Of a stretch of DNA of 64,000 nucleotides, positions 16,135 to 26,942 are shown one piece after another. How positions within the stretch are numbered: the stretch's first letter is position 1; every line of letters starts with the position of its first letter. The notes beneath the pieces were generated by a model. The model had not been told where the DNA came from, did no database searches, and saw only the letters and a list, made by a program, of their open reading frames with translations. Both the position numbers and the translations under genes were made by a program. The stretch lies in contig NZ_QDDJ01000001.1 of NCBI RefSeq assembly GCF_003121625.1, forward strand, positions 310,001-374,000, in the 5' to 3' direction. This stretch comes from Ornithinimicrobium cavernae (GTDB lineage: Bacteria > Actinomycetota > Actinomycetes > Actinomycetales > Dermatophilaceae).

Positions 16135-16236
16135 GTCAGGCAATGACAGGGCTCACACCCTGGAAACGCCTGACGCTGGAGGTGGCGCCGCCATGTGTCA
16201 GGCATCGACAGGGCTCGGACCCTGGAAACGCCTGAC
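16135..16236. terminator. Tandemly duplicated hairpin
   Basis: Two 40-nt hairpins (16135-16174 and 16197-16236) share the stems GTCAGGC/GCCTGAC and CAGGG/CCCTG, separated start to start by 62 bp; the whole surrounding segment is duplicated. The second hairpin begins 7 nt past the stop of the leftward FAD dehydrogenase gene, so they probably act as a double terminator, insulating the lipoprotein operon's promoter. Confidence 0.65.
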
Positions 16237-16243
16237 GCTGTCG

Positions 16244-17917
16244 TCAGCCGAGGTCGGCGTGCACGGTCCGGCCGGCGGCCCGCCCGCTGAACAGGCACCC
16301 GCCCAGGAACGTGCCCTCAAGCGACCGGTAGCCGTGCACGCCACCGCCGCCGAACCCGGCGACCTCGCCCGCGGCATACAGGCCGGGCACCGGGGCACCG
16401 TCGGCGCCGAGCGCACGCGAGCCGAGGTCGGTCTGCACGCCGCCGAGGGTCTTGCGGGTCAGCACCCGCAGGCGCACCGCGTGCAGCGGGCCGTGCGCCA
16501 CGTCGAGGAAGCGGTGGGGAGCCGCGGTCCGGATCAGCCGGTCCCCGCGGTAGCGACGGGCCGCGCGGACCAGCGCCAGCTGCGTGTCCTTGCCGAAGTC
16601 GTTGTCCAGCTCGGCGTCCCGCGCCTCGATCAGCGCACGCACGCGCCCGGCGTCCAACAGCCCGTCACCGGTCAGGTCGTTCATCGCCACCACGAGCTCC
16701 TCGACCGTCTCCGCGCTGACGAAGTCGACCCCGTCGTCGATGAACCGCTGCACCGGGCCGGGCGCGCCCGGTCGGATGCGACCCAGCACCTGGGTGATGC
16801 TCTTGCCCGTCAGATCGGGATTCTGCTCCGAGCCCGACAGGGCGAACTCCTTCTCGATCACCGACTCGGTGAGGACGAACCAGGAGTAGTCGTGGCCGGT
16901 GCGCCGCAGGTGCGCCAGCGTGCCGAGAGTGTCGAAGCCCGGGTAGAGCGGAGCGGGCAGTCGGTTGCCCGCAGCGTCCAGCCACAGCGAGGACGGCCCG
17001 GGGAGGATCCGGATACCGTGCCGCTCCCACACCGGCGAGTGGTTCTCGATCCCCTCCACGTAGTGCCACATCCGGTCCCGGTTGACCAGGCGGGCACCGA
17101 CCCCCTCGACCAGGGGCAGCATCGATCCGTCGACGTATGCCGGGACACCGGCCACCATCGACCCCACCGGAGGCGGGGGGCCCAGTCGGGCGGGCCACCA
17201 CTCACGGACCAGGTCGAGGTTGTGCCCGATCCCGCCGGACGTGACCACCACGGCCTGCGCAGAGAAGCTGAAGGCGTCGACCACGCTGCGGGTGCTGGCC
17301 GCCCCGCGCGCCGCACCGTCGGTCGCCAGCACCTCGCCCCGCACGCCGGTCACCGTGCCGTCGGTCGTGACCAGGCCGGTCACCCGGTGCCGACCGGCCA
17401 GGGTGAGCCGACCCTCGGACGCAGCCTCACGGCATACGGCCTCGAAGGGGGCAACGAGACCGGGACCGGTGCCCCAGGTGAGGTGGAAGCGCGGCACGCC
17501 GTTGCCGTGCCCGTCCGCGGTGCCGTCGCCGCGCTCGGCCCACCCCACGACGGGGAAGAAGCGCACGCCCCGCTCGTGCAGCCAGGCCCGCTTCTCCCCC
17601 GCCGCCCACTCGACGTAGGCGCGCGCCCAGCGCACCGCCCAGCTGTCCTCGTCGGCCAACCGGTCGAAACCGGCGCTGCCCTGCCAGTCCCGCCAGGCCA
17701 GCTCGAGGTTGTCCCGGATGCCCATCCGGCGCTGCTCCGGGCTGTCGACCAGGAAGAGACCACCGAAGGACCACCAGGCCTGGCCACCCAGGTGCTCGGT
17801 CGACTCCTGGTCGACCAGGACGACGGACCGGCCGGCCGCCACCAGCTCCGCCGTGGCCACCAGCCCGGCCAGGCCGGCCCCCACCACGATGACGTCCGCG
17901 GACAGCTCCGGTGCCAT
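16244..17917 (-). CDS. FAD-binding dehydrogenase (KSTD/fumarate reductase flavoprotein-like)
   Basis: 557 residues. N-terminal FAD motif VIVVGAGLAGLVATAELVAAG and Glu/Asp at the end of strand two (LVDQES). C-terminal GLYAAGEVAGFGGGGVHGYR is the flavin-binding end of the succinate dehydrogenase/fumarate reductase flavoprotein superfamily; GGTFLGG-like sequence near the end (LEGTFLGGCLFSG) matches the COG3573 'FAD-binding dehydrogenase' group. The physiological substrate is unknown. Start at 17917 rather than 17950, because AGAGGAGC lies 7 nt upstream. No redox partner gene nearby. Divergent from the metallophosphoesterase gene. Confidence 0.85.
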   Translation of the reverse strand: MAPELSADVIVVGAGLAGLVATAELVAAGRSVVLVDQESTEHLGGQAWWSFGGLFLVDSPEQRRMGIRDNLELAWRDWQGSAGFDRLADEDSWAVRWARAYVEWAAGEKRAWLHERGVRFFPVVGWAERGDGTADGHGNGVPRFHLTWGTGPGLVAPFEAVCREAASEGRLTLAGRHRVTGLVTTDGTVTGVRGEVLATDGAARGAASTRSVVDAFSFSAQAVVVTSGGIGHNLDLVREWWPARLGPPPPVGSMVAGVPAYVDGSMLPLVEGVGARLVNRDRMWHYVEGIENHSPVWERHGIRILPGPSSLWLDAAGNRLPAPLYPGFDTLGTLAHLRRTGHDYSWFVLTESVIEKEFALSGSEQNPDLTGKSITQVLGRIRPGAPGPVQRFIDDGVDFVSAETVEELVVAMNDLTGDGLLDAGRVRALIEARDAELDNDFGKDTQLALVRAARRYRGDRLIRTAAPHRFLDVAHGPLHAVRLRVLTRKTLGGVQTDLGSRALGADGAPVPGLYAAGEVAGFGGGGVHGYRSLEGTFLGGCLFSGRAAGRTVHADLG

Positions 17918-17983
17918 GGCCCGGCTCCTCTCTGCGCCACCGAGCGGCAACGCTCATCTGTCCCGCCTAAGATTCCAGACGCG

Positions 17984-19591
17984 ATGACTGAAGCGGAAGA
18001 GGCCCTGCCGCGCGGCGCCGCCCCACGCAGCAGGTGGGGAGGTCGGCTGCGCGCCGCGCTGACCGTCGCGCTGCTCGCGGTCGTCGGCTACATCGGCGGG
18101 ATGGCCACCACCAACCTGTGGCCGATCACGGCCGAGACGGACAACTTCCGGGCCTCCGTGCAGCTCACCCCGTCGCCCTTCCAGGCCTCCGTGGTCCACG
18201 CCCCCACCGTCTTCGGCGACATCGACCTCCACTTCGCCGGACCGGTCCCCGCCCCCGGCATCGAGGCCCGTCTGCAGGTCAAGGAGGAGATCACCGACCT
18301 GTTCACCCGCGGCCGGGTCGACGTGGCCGAGCTCACCCCCAGGGAGGGGGAGCTGCGGGAGGCCATGGAGAGCGGCCTGCGCGAGCTGGCGGTCAAGTTC
18401 ATCGGCGGCGTGCTGCTCACCCAGGCCGTCGTGGTGGTGCTCTACCTCCTCGGCCGGTCCCGCCCGCCGTGGCGGCACCCGGTGATCGCCGTCGGCACGG
18501 CCACCGCGCTCGCGGTGGTGGTGCCCTCGCTCGCCGCCGTCACGACCTACCGCACGACCAACTTCGCGGCCTACGAGGCGACGAGCCTGCTCGGAACCGT
18601 GCGCTCCAACAGCGGCATGTTCACCGACATCCAGGGCCAGGCGCAGCGGGCGACCCCCTACGTCCAGAACCTCCTGGCGCTCTCCGACGCCCTGCAGAAC
18701 GAGTTCGTCCCCGCCGAGACCGCCGCCGACCCCGGTGCCCGGTTCCTGCTGATCTCCGACATCCACGGCATGAACTACTACCCGCTGGTCAAGCAGATCG
18801 TCGAGGACGAGCAGATCACCGCGGTGATCGACACCGGCGACATGCTCAACTTCGGCCGGGTCGCCGAGGGTGACCTCGCAGGGATGTACGCCGCGATCGA
18901 GGACCTCGGCGTCCCCTACGTCTTCGTGCGGGGCAACCACGACGCGCTGACCCCGACGGACGAGTCGCTGCTGCGCCGGCTGGCGGAGGTCCCCAACGTG
19001 GTCCTGCTCGAGCCGACCGCTGGCGAGTACGTCGAGGCGACCATCGCCGGTGTCACCCTCACCGGGCTCAACGACTGGCGGCACTTCGGTGAGGTCAACG
19101 AGGACTTCGGCGCGCAGCAGCGGGCCGCCGCGGACCGCTACGCCGCCGCCACGGAGGGCTGGCCGCTGGCCGACATCCTGGTCACCCACCAGCCCTACGC
19201 ACTGACCTCCCTGGAGTCCGGCGGCGTCAAGCTGAACGGCCACATGCACTCGCCGCTGCTCGACGGCAACCGGATCCAGGTCGGCACGTTCACCGGCGGC
19301 GGCCTGGTCAACCACTTCCAGGTCCCGGAGACCACCGGTGAGGACGAGGACACGGCCGGTGAGCTGGTCGGTCAGCCCTACGCGTTCGACATCCTGGCGT
19401 TCGGCACCGACTGCTCGGTGCAGTCGCTGACGCGGTACACCTACCGCAACCTGGTGTCCGGGCGGCCGCAGTACGACAACGTCGCCGTGATCAACGGCAA
19501 CCGCATCGCCGACGCCGCCGAGGAGGGCCGCACGTGCGGGCCGGACCTGGGCGTCAGCACCCAGCCGATCACGCCGGTCGCGCAGGACTGA
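17984..19591 (+). CDS. Membrane-anchored metallophosphoesterase
   Basis: 535 residues. Helices at about 22-44, 137-157 and 165-187 anchor it; the C-terminal half is a calcineurin-like phosphoesterase. Metal-ligand motifs appear in order: ISDIHG near 257, IDTGDMLNFG near 285, VRGNHD near 312, VTHQPY near 400 and NGHMHSP near 417. The catalytic domain follows the last helix and the topology suggests it faces outward; substrate unknown. The region between helices 1 and 2 (about 45-135) is an extracytoplasmic beta-rich domain I do not recognise. TAAGAT lies 10 nt before the ATG. Confidence 0.87.
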   Translation: MTEAEEALPRGAAPRSRWGGRLRAALTVALLAVVGYIGGMATTNLWPITAETDNFRASVQLTPSPFQASVVHAPTVFGDIDLHFAGPVPAPGIEARLQVKEEITDLFTRGRVDVAELTPREGELREAMESGLRELAVKFIGGVLLTQAVVVVLYLLGRSRPPWRHPVIAVGTATALAVVVPSLAAVTTYRTTNFAAYEATSLLGTVRSNSGMFTDIQGQAQRATPYVQNLLALSDALQNEFVPAETAADPGARFLLISDIHGMNYYPLVKQIVEDEQITAVIDTGDMLNFGRVAEGDLAGMYAAIEDLGVPYVFVRGNHDALTPTDESLLRRLAEVPNVVLLEPTAGEYVEATIAGVTLTGLNDWRHFGEVNEDFGAQQRAAADRYAAATEGWPLADILVTHQPYALTSLESGGVKLNGHMHSPLLDGNRIQVGTFTGGGLVNHFQVPETTGEDEDTAGELVGQPYAFDILAFGTDCSVQSLTRYTYRNLVSGRPQYDNVAVINGNRIADAAEEGRTCGPDLGVSTQPITPVAQD

Positions 19592-19618
19592 GCAGCACTC
19601 CGCCTGAGTCAGCCGGGG

Positions 19619-19655
19619 CGGTCACTGGTCGCCCTGGGCCCGGTCACTGGTCGCC
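19619..19655. repeat. Short tandem duplication over the rmlA stop codon
   Basis: CGGTCACTGGTCGCC occurs twice with a 22-bp step (19619-19633 and 19641-19655). The right copy encodes the last residues and stop of rmlA; the left copy repeats them just past the stop. This is a small local duplication in the convergent gap. Confidence 0.7.
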
Positions 19656-20516
19656 GCGGGCCAGGACCTCCAGCAGGTAGGTCCCGTAACCGGACTTGCC
19701 GAGCGCCTCGCCCCGCTCCCGGAGCTGGTCGTCGTCGAGCCACCCACGCCGCCAGGCGACCTCCTCGGGCGCGCCGATCTTGAGCCCCTGCCGCTTCTCG
19801 ATGGTGCGGACGAACTCGGAGGCCGCCGCCATGGAGTCGAATGTCCCGGTGTCGAGCCACGCCGTGCCGCGGGGCAGCACCTCGACCTGCAGCTTCCGCT
19901 CGCGCAGGTAGGCGGCGTTCACGTCGGTGATCTCGTACTCACCACGGGCCGACGGCGTCAGGGACCTCGCGATGGCGATCACGCTGTTGTCGTAGAAGTA
20001 GATCCCCGGCACCGCGTAGTTGCTGCGCGGCTCCCGCGGCTTCTCCTCGATCGAGATCGCCGTGCCGGTGTCGTCGAACTCGACGACGCCGTAGGCGGTC
20101 GGGTCGGCCACCCAGTAGGCGAACACCGCTCCCCCGTCGATGCGGGTGAAGCGGGCCAGCTGGGAGCCCAGCCCCGGGCCGTAGAAGATGTTGTCGCCGA
20201 GCACGAGGCAGACGCTGTCGTCGCCGATGAAGTCCGCACCGATGAGGAAGGCCTGGGCGAGCCCCTCGGGCGCCGGCTGCACGGCATACTCCAGCGTGAT
20301 GCCGAACTGCGAGCCGTCGCCCAGCAGCCGCTGGAACGACTCCAGGTCGTGCGGCGTCGTGATGATGAGCACGTCCCGGATCCCGGCGAGCATCAGCGTG
20401 GCCAGGGGGTAGTAGACCATCGGCTTGTCGTAGACGGGGATGAGCTGTTTGGAGATCCCCAGGGTGATCGGGTGTAGCCGCGTGCCGGAACCGCCGGCCA
20501 GGATGATGCCCTTCAC
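19644..20516 (-). CDS. rmlA: Glucose-1-phosphate thymidylyltransferase
   Basis: 290 residues. Makes dTDP-glucose from dTTP and glucose-1-phosphate, first step of dTDP-L-rhamnose synthesis. Signature [19 protein letters not shown] at the N-terminus, [14 protein letters not shown] near 80, [10 protein letters not shown] near 107 and [13 protein letters not shown] near 220 are canonical RmlA. The GTG at 20516 is preceded by AAGGGCA. rmlB and the rmlCD fusion are 5.4 kb away on the other strand, separated by the sulfate assimilation genes, so the rhamnose pathway is complete in the window but split. Confidence 0.96.
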   Translation of the reverse strand: MKGIILAGGSGTRLHPITLGISKQLIPVYDKPMVYYPLATLMLAGIRDVLIITTPHDLESFQRLLGDGSQFGITLEYAVQPAPEGLAQAFLIGADFIGDDSVCLVLGDNIFYGPGLGSQLARFTRIDGGAVFAYWVADPTAYGVVEFDDTGTAISIEEKPREPRSNYAVPGIYFYDNSVIAIARSLTPSARGEYEITDVNAAYLRERKLQVEVLPRGTAWLDTGTFDSMAAASEFVRTIEKRQGLKIGAPEEVAWRRGWLDDDQLRERGEALGKSGYGTYLLEVLARGDQ

Positions 20517-20693
20517 GTGCCATGCCCTTCGTGGTGGTGTGCGCTCGCGTGCCTCGCTGTCAGCGACGTCTCTCCGGAAACGATAGGTGATCGGCCGGTG
20601 GTGGGCGGTGGCGCTAGTCAGCCCGGGCGCGGTCCGGGCCCCGACCGGGGAAGGTGGCCGGTGATCCGCGGGGTGGATGAAATACTCCCCGTC

Positions 20694-21863
20694 ATGACCT
20701 CCGCCCCCAGCGAGACCTTCCATCCGCCTGACTGGGTGCTGGACGACATCGAGCTCCTCGCCGCGGGCGTCCTGGGCCCCGACCTCTCGACGGCCCTGAC
20801 GCGTCGCGTCGCCGAGGCCCTTCCCCCAGCGCTCCGGGCGTCCCCGGCGGTCGAGCTCGTCGACGAGGAGGGCGTGCCCGTCGCCACGATCACCCCCGAC
20901 CCTCCGACGTTCGCCCCGCGGGAACCGCGCAGCCCCCGGCCGTTCGACGCCCGCAACGTCCTGACCGCCCGCCGGGGAGTGCTGCGCGGCCACCGGGTGG
21001 TGCTGGTCGACGCACCCCTCACCGGTGGGGACGTCGAGACCCTGCGTGGTGTCGAGGGCCCCGTGGCGACGCTGGTCCTGGCCGCCCCGGGCGGCGGCTG
21101 GACCGCCGACGGACTGGTGCGTGCGACGCTGGCCGTGGCCCCGGACGGCGGTGAGGTCGTCGTGCTGCACCGGCGGCCACCACGGGACGAGCTCGACCAC
21201 TCCGTGCTCCGGGCGACCCTGGAGTCCCTGGGTGCCGCCGACGTCATCCCGCTCGACCACACCGGCGGACCGGTGCCGGCGGTCCGCGCGGCCCTGACCC
21301 TGCCGACCGACACGGGCCTGGCCGGCGCGGTCGTGCTGCTCACCGGCCTGTCGGGCTCGGGCAAGTCCACGCTGGCCCGCGCGCTGCGGGACACGGTCGT
21401 CGAGGCCGGCACCCGTCCGGTGTCGCTGCTCGACGGCGACGTGGTCCGCCGCAACCTCTCCGCCGGTCTCGGGTTCGGGCGGGAGGACCGCGAGCGCAAC
21501 ATCCGGCGCATCGGGTGGGTCGCGGCCGAGATCGGCCGGCACGGAGGGCTTGCCGTCTGCTCGCCGATCGCGCCCTTCGCCGAGACCCGCGCCGACGTGC
21601 GGGCGATGGCGGAGGAGGCCGGCGCCCGGTTCGTCCTGGTGCACGTCGCCACCTCGCTCGAGGAGTGCGAGCGTCGCGACCGCAAGGGCCTCTACGCCAG
21701 GGCACGGCAGGGCGCGATCCCCGACTTCACGGGCATCAGCAGCCCGTACGAGGTGCCCACCGACGCCGACCTGCGGATCGACACCGAGGGTCGGTCCCTC
21801 GAGGACTGCCTGGCCGAGCTGCTCAGCGTGCTCCGCGACCGCGGCGTGCTGCCCACCGACTGA
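20694..21863 (+). CDS. cysC: Adenylyl-sulfate kinase with long N-terminal extension
   Basis: 389 residues. The C-terminal 175 residues are APS kinase: P-loop [14 protein letters not shown] near 220, [18 protein letters not shown] near 245 and [10 protein letters not shown] near 285. It phosphorylates APS to PAPS with ATP. The N-terminal 205 residues start with a segment ([18 protein letters not shown]) like the beginning of ATP-sulfurylase PUA-like domains but lack recognisable sulfurylase active-site motifs, so it may be a degenerate sulfurylase-like domain. AATACT 7 nt ahead of the ATG suggests leaderless initiation. Followed after 13 bp by TauE/SafE. Confidence 0.9.
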   Translation: MTSAPSETFHPPDWVLDDIELLAAGVLGPDLSTALTRRVAEALPPALRASPAVELVDEEGVPVATITPDPPTFAPREPRSPRPFDARNVLTARRGVLRGHRVVLVDAPLTGGDVETLRGVEGPVATLVLAAPGGGWTADGLVRATLAVAPDGGEVVVLHRRPPRDELDHSVLRATLESLGAADVIPLDHTGGPVPAVRAALTLPTDTGLAGAVVLLTGLSGSGKSTLARALRDTVVEAGTRPVSLLDGDVVRRNLSAGLGFGREDRERNIRRIGWVAAEIGRHGGLAVCSPIAPFAETRADVRAMAEEAGARFVLVHVATSLEECERRDRKGLYARARQGAIPDFTGISSPYEVPTDADLRIDTEGRSLEDCLAELLSVLRDRGVLPTD

Positions 21864-21876
21864 CCGGAGCCACCCC

Positions 21877-22815
21877 GTGCTCGACTTCTTCACCTCCGAC
21901 GTGCTCTCGCTCATCGTGGTCAGCCTCGGCGTCGGCGTGGCCGTCGGCCTGACCGGGATGGGTGGTGGGGCGTTGATGACCCCAGCCCTCATCGCCTTCG
22001 GCATCCCGCCGGTCACCGCCGTCGCCAACGACCTGGTCGCCTCCGCGGCCAACAAGACCGTCGGTGCCGCCGTCCACTGGAGGCAGGGGTCCCCCCACGG
22101 CCACATCGCCGCCTGGCTGATGCTCGGCAGCATCCCGACGGCGTTTGCCGGGGCGTTCATCGTGCGCTCCCTCGGGGAGCCGGAGGAGGCCAACGCGACC
22201 CTGCTGACCATGATCGGCATCGCGCTGATGCTGGCCGCGGTGACCTACCTCGCCCGCACGCTCCTGCGCCTGGCCAACCCGGTGGGTGCCGCGGACGACG
22301 TGCAGGTCAAGCCGGTGCGCACGGTGCTCATCGGCATGCTCGGCGGCACCCTGGTCGGGATCACATCGGTGGGGTCGGGCTCGGTGATCATGGTGACCCT
22401 GCTGCTGCTCTACCCCGCACTGTCACCGCGCAAGCTGGTGGGCACCGACCTCGTGCAGGCCGTGCCCCTCGTGGTCGCGGCCGCGACCAGCCACGTGATC
22501 GTCAGTGGTGTCGACTGGAGCGTGCTGGTCCCGCTCCTGATCGGCGGGCCGATCGGCACCTACCTGGGCTCCAGGCTCTCCAGCATCGTGCGGCCCTCCG
22601 TCGTGCAGAACGGCATCATCGTCGTCCTGTCCCTCACCAGCCTGGCCCTCCTGGGCGTCCCACCCGTCTGGGTCGGCGTCGTCGGCGCGGCCCTGCTGAT
22701 CCTGGGTCCGCTGGCCTGGACGTGGATCGTCCGGCGGGTGGCCCGCAACGGGACGGCGGACACGACGGCCCTCCTCGGCGAGGGCGCGGAGCCCAGCCGC
22801 GACGAGGTCAGCTGA
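21877..22815 (+). CDS. TauE/SafE family sulfite/sulfonate exporter
   Basis: 312 residues with eight or nine helices. The duplicated motif typical of the family is visible: [20 protein letters not shown] near residue 22 and [20 protein letters not shown] near 160. Proteins of this family move sulfite, sulfoacetate or other sulfur oxyanions; next to cysC it may take up sulfate or vent sulfite, which is inference from position. GTG start at 21877 with GGAG 7 nt upstream. The 3' end overlaps the convergent cysQ gene by 8 bp. Confidence 0.85.
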   Translation: MLDFFTSDVLSLIVVSLGVGVAVGLTGMGGGALMTPALIAFGIPPVTAVANDLVASAANKTVGAAVHWRQGSPHGHIAAWLMLGSIPTAFAGAFIVRSLGEPEEANATLLTMIGIALMLAAVTYLARTLLRLANPVGAADDVQVKPVRTVLIGMLGGTLVGITSVGSGSVIMVTLLLLYPALSPRKLVGTDLVQAVPLVVAAATSHVIVSGVDWSVLVPLLIGGPIGTYLGSRLSSIVRPSVVQNGIIVVLSLTSLALLGVPPVWVGVVGAALLILGPLAWTWIVRRVARNGTADTTALLGEGAEPSRDEVS

Positions 22816-23587
22816 GGGCTGTCCGGTCCTGGGCCGCCCGCACCGCTCCCTGCACGGACGGCGCGTGCTCGGGTGCACAGACGATGAGGTCGGGCAGGTA
22901 GACGTCGCGCTGGTTGTACTGCATCGGGCTGCCGTCGAGCCGGCTGGTGAACAACCCGGCGGCCCGGGCGACCGCGACCGGCGCGGCCGAGTCCCACTCG
23001 AACTGACCACCGGCGTGCACATAGGCGTCCGCCTCACCGCGGACGACGGCACACACCTTGTAGCCGGCCGAACCCATGGCTACCGCGGTGCCACCGCTCT
23101 CCTCGATGACCGCGGTGATCAGCTCCGAGGGGTGGGACCGGGACACCGCGAACCTCAGGCCGGTGTCCGCCGCGGCGCGCTGCGGGACGGCCCGCGGCTC
23201 GTCGGAGCGGAGCACCTCACCGATGCCGGGCAGCGCGACGGCGCCCGCAGCGAGGTCGCCGTCCTCCCAGAGCGCGACGTGCACCGCCCAGTCGTGCCGC
23301 CCCTGGGAGAACTCCTTGGTCCCGTCGAGCGGATCGATGATCCACACGCGCGGGGCCTCCAGGCGGGCGAGGTCGTCCCTGGCCTCCTCGGACAGGACCG
23401 CGTCCCGGGGCCGCTCCTGCGACAAGCGCTCCGCGAGGTAGGCCTGGGCCCGCGCGTCACCCGCCCGGGCGATCGCGCGCTGGTCCTGCTCACCGGAGGC
23501 GAGGAGCTCGTCGCGGACGGCGAGGAGGAGCTCTCCTGCTCCCTGGGCGAGGTCAGCGGCGAGCGCCGCGTCGGTCCGGCCGATCAT
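22808..23587 (-). CDS. cysQ: 3'(2'),5'-bisphosphate nucleotidase
   Basis: 259 residues, inositol-monophosphatase fold. Metal-site motifs: LSEEARDD near 67, WIIDPLDGTKEFSQG near 82 and EWDSAAPVAVARAAG near 200. It hydrolyses 3'-phosphoadenosine 5'-phosphate (PAP), the by-product of PAPS use, and can act on PAPS. It lies last in the leftward cysDNQ operon, 4 bp after cysN. The presence of cysQ with cysC argues that PAPS is made and consumed by this organism. Confidence 0.92.
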   Translation of the reverse strand: MIGRTDAALAADLAQGAGELLLAVRDELLASGEQDQRAIARAGDARAQAYLAERLSQERPRDAVLSEEARDDLARLEAPRVWIIDPLDGTKEFSQGRHDWAVHVALWEDGDLAAGAVALPGIGEVLRSDEPRAVPQRAAADTGLRFAVSRSHPSELITAVIEESGGTAVAMGSAGYKVCAVVRGEADAYVHAGGQFEWDSAAPVAVARAAGLFTSRLDGSPMQYNQRDVYLPDLIVCAPEHAPSVQGAVRAAQDRTALS

Positions 23588-23591
23588 CGGC

Positions 23592-24833
23592 TCAGAGGAT
23601 CGTTCCGGCGGCGACGGTGCTGCCGTTCGCCGGGTCGATCACGACGAAGGACCCGGTGGTGCGGTTGCGCTCGTAGGTGTCGGTCAGCAGCGGCTGCGTC
23701 GTCCGGAAGCGCACGCGCCCGATCTCGTTGAGCTTGAGCTCCCCGACGTTCTGGTTGCGGTGCAGCGTGTTGACATCCAGCTGGTACTGGATCTCCTTGA
23801 CGATCGTCCGGACCGTGCGCGTCGTGTGCTTGATGAGGTACTTCGCGCCGGGCCGCAGCGGCTGGGTCGCCATCCAGCAGATGCGGGCGTCCACGTCCTG
23901 GGTGACGTCGGGCTGGTTGTTGACCCGGCACAGCATGTCACCGCGGGAGATATCGACGTCGTCGGTCAGGCGGACCGTGACCGACATCGGTGGGAAGGCC
24001 GCCTCCACCTCGGTGTCGAACAGGTCGATGGCGGCCACGGTCGTCGTGAGACCGGAGGGCAGGGCCATGACCTCGTCACCCGGCTTCAGGACGCCGCCGG
24101 CCACCGTGCCCGCGTAGCCGCGGTAGTCGTGGAAGTCGTCGGACTGCGGCCGGATGACGTACTGGACCGGGAAGCGCACGTCCTGCAGGTCGCGGTCGGC
24201 GGCGATCTGGACGTTCTCCAGGTGGTACATCAGCGACGGGCCCTCGTACCACGGCATGTTCTCCGAGCGGGTCACCACGTTGTCGCCCTTGAGGGCCGAG
24301 ATCGGGATGATCTGCAGGTCGGGGATGTCCAGCTTGGTGGAGAAGGAGACGAAGTCGTCCTGGATCCTGCGGAAGACGTCCTGCGAGTAGTCGACCAGGT
24401 CCATCTTGTTGACCGCGAGCACCACGTGCGGGACCCGCAGCAGCGACAGGATGAGGGCGTGGCGGCGGGACTGCTCGGTCAGCCCGTTGCGCGAGTCGAC
24501 CAGCACGAGCCCGAGGTCGGCCGTCGAGGACCCGGTGACCATGTTGCGGGTGTACTGCACGTGGCCGGGTGTGTCGGCGATGATGAACTTGCGCCGCGGG
24601 GTCGCGAAGTAGCGGTAGGCCACGTCGATCGTGATGCCCTGCTCGCGCTCGGCGCGCAGCCCGTCGGTGAACAGGGACAGGTCGGTGTAGTCGAACCCGC
24701 GGTTCTGGGAGGTCGTCTCGACGGCCTCGAGCTGGTCCTCGAAGATCGCCTTGGAGTCCATCAGCAGCCGCCCGATCAGGGTCGACTTGCCGTCGTCGAC
24801 CGAGCCGGCGGTGGCGAAACGCAGCAGATCCAT
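23592..24833 (-). CDS. cysN: Sulfate adenylyltransferase large subunit (GTPase)
   Basis: 413 residues, elongation-factor-like GTPase. G1 GSVDDGKSTLIGRLL at residue 10, G3 IADTPGHVQYTRNM near 84, G4 AVNKMDLVDYS near 139 and beta-barrel domains 2 and 3 behind. It couples GTP hydrolysis to formation of APS by CysD. Length fits a stand-alone CysN; there is no C-terminal CysC fusion, consistent with a separate cysC. ATG overlaps the cysD stop (TGATG). Confidence 0.97.
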   Translation of the reverse strand: MDLLRFATAGSVDDGKSTLIGRLLMDSKAIFEDQLEAVETTSQNRGFDYTDLSLFTDGLRAEREQGITIDVAYRYFATPRRKFIIADTPGHVQYTRNMVTGSSTADLGLVLVDSRNGLTEQSRRHALILSLLRVPHVVLAVNKMDLVDYSQDVFRRIQDDFVSFSTKLDIPDLQIIPISALKGDNVVTRSENMPWYEGPSLMYHLENVQIAADRDLQDVRFPVQYVIRPQSDDFHDYRGYAGTVAGGVLKPGDEVMALPSGLTTTVAAIDLFDTEVEAAFPPMSVTVRLTDDVDISRGDMLCRVNNQPDVTQDVDARICWMATQPLRPGAKYLIKHTTRTVRTIVKEIQYQLDVNTLHRNQNVGELKLNEIGRVRFRTTQPLLTDTYERNRTTGSFVVIDPANGSTVAAGTIL

Positions 24834-25744
24834 CAGAAGTACCCCATCTTCTTGCGGTCTTCCATGGCCGCCTCGGAGAACCGGTCGTCACCCCGCGTCG
24901 CGCCGCGCTCGGTCAGCCGCGCCACGGAGATCTCGTCGATGATGGCGTCGAAGGTGTCGGCATCGGACTCGACGCAGCCCGTGAGGGTGAGGTCGCCGAC
25001 GGTGCGGAAGCGCACCTGCCGCTCGCTGGCCTCCTCGCCCGCGCGCAGCGGGTTGTAGTCGCTCTCGGTGAGCAGCATGCCGTCGCGCTCGAAGACCCGG
25101 CGACGGTGGCTGAAGTAGATCGAGGGGATCTCGATCTGCTCCTGGCGCAGGTAGTGCCAGATGTCCAGCTCGGTCCAGTTGGAGAGCGGGAAGATCCGCA
25201 TGTGCTCGCCCTCGTGCAGCTGACCGTTGTACAGGCTCCACAGCTCGGGACGCTGGTTCTTGGGGTCCCACTGGCCGAACTCGTCGCGGTGGGAGTAGAC
25301 GCGCTCCTTGGCGCGGGCCTTCTCCTCGTCCCGGCGGCCGCCGCCGAAGGCCGCCGTGAAGCCGTGCTCCTCGATCGCGTGCAGCAGCGTGCCGATCTGG
25401 AGGCGGTTGCGGCTGGTCTTGCCGTCGTCGATGACCACGCCGTCGGCGATCGCCTGCTCCACGGAGGCCACGATCAGTCGCGCGCCCAGCCGCTCGACCC
25501 ACCCGTCGCGGGTGGCGAGCACCTCGGGGAAGTCGTAGCCGGTGTCGACCTGGAGCACCGGGAACGGGACCCGGGCGGGGTAGAACGCCTTCTGCGCCAG
25601 GCGCAGCATCACGATCGAGTCCTTGCCGCCGGAGAACATGATGACCGGCTTCTCGAACTCGGCCGCCACCTCCCGGAAGATGTGGATGGACTCGGCCTCC
25701 AGCTCGTCGAGCTGCGTGAGGCGGTAGTCACGGTGCGCCTTCAA
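24833..25744 (-). CDS. cysD: Sulfate adenylyltransferase small subunit
   Basis: 303 residues. PP-loop ATP pyrophosphatase: MFSGGKDSIVMLRLA near residue 36, FGGGRRDEEKARAKERVYS near 145 and NPLRAGEEASERQVRFRTVG near 235. Forms APS from sulfate and ATP together with CysN. It starts at a TTG (25744), supported by a perfect AGGAGG site 8 nt upstream. First gene of the leftward cysDNQ operon; a hairpin lies in its leader. Confidence 0.96.
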   Translation of the reverse strand: MKAHRDYRLTQLDELEAESIHIFREVAAEFEKPVIMFSGGKDSIVMLRLAQKAFYPARVPFPVLQVDTGYDFPEVLATRDGWVERLGARLIVASVEQAIADGVVIDDGKTSRNRLQIGTLLHAIEEHGFTAAFGGGRRDEEKARAKERVYSHRDEFGQWDPKNQRPELWSLYNGQLHEGEHMRIFPLSNWTELDIWHYLRQEQIEIPSIYFSHRRRVFERDGMLLTESDYNPLRAGEEASERQVRFRTVGDLTLTGCVESDADTFDAIIDEISVARLTERGATRGDDRFSEAAMEDRKKMGYF

Positions 25745-25752
25745 CCCCAGAT

Positions 25753-25816
25753 CCTCCTACGCGTGTCGGGACGCGGCGGAGCCGCGTCAGAAGCACTCAC
25801 ATGAGCCGTCAGACTA
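25753..25816 (-). promoter_or_regulatory. cysD promoter, leader hairpin and ribosome site
   Basis: On the minus strand: TAGTCT (complement of 25811-25816) as -10, then a perfect 8-bp hairpin GACGCGGC/GCCGCGTC (25770-25788), then AGGAGG (25753-25758) ahead of the TTG start. The hairpin lies between promoter and ribosome site and could regulate cysDNQ expression; no known riboswitch is recognised. Confidence 0.45.
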
Positions 25817-25929
25817 GCGCGGCCCGCCCCTACCCTAGGGGAGGACGGAGGAGCCGCCCGCACCGTCCACCCGTGACGGACCTCGCCGAACGCGTCCGCA
25901 CGGGGCCGGTCGGTTCCCGGGGTGGTCGT

Positions 25930-26940
<1,011 letters not shown>

Positions 26941-26942
26941 GC

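Noticed and set aside
19644-22220. Long fused protein joining a 5' extension to RmlA
   Set aside because: The upstream part is antisense to cysC and TauE; RmlA homologues begin at the GTG at 20516.
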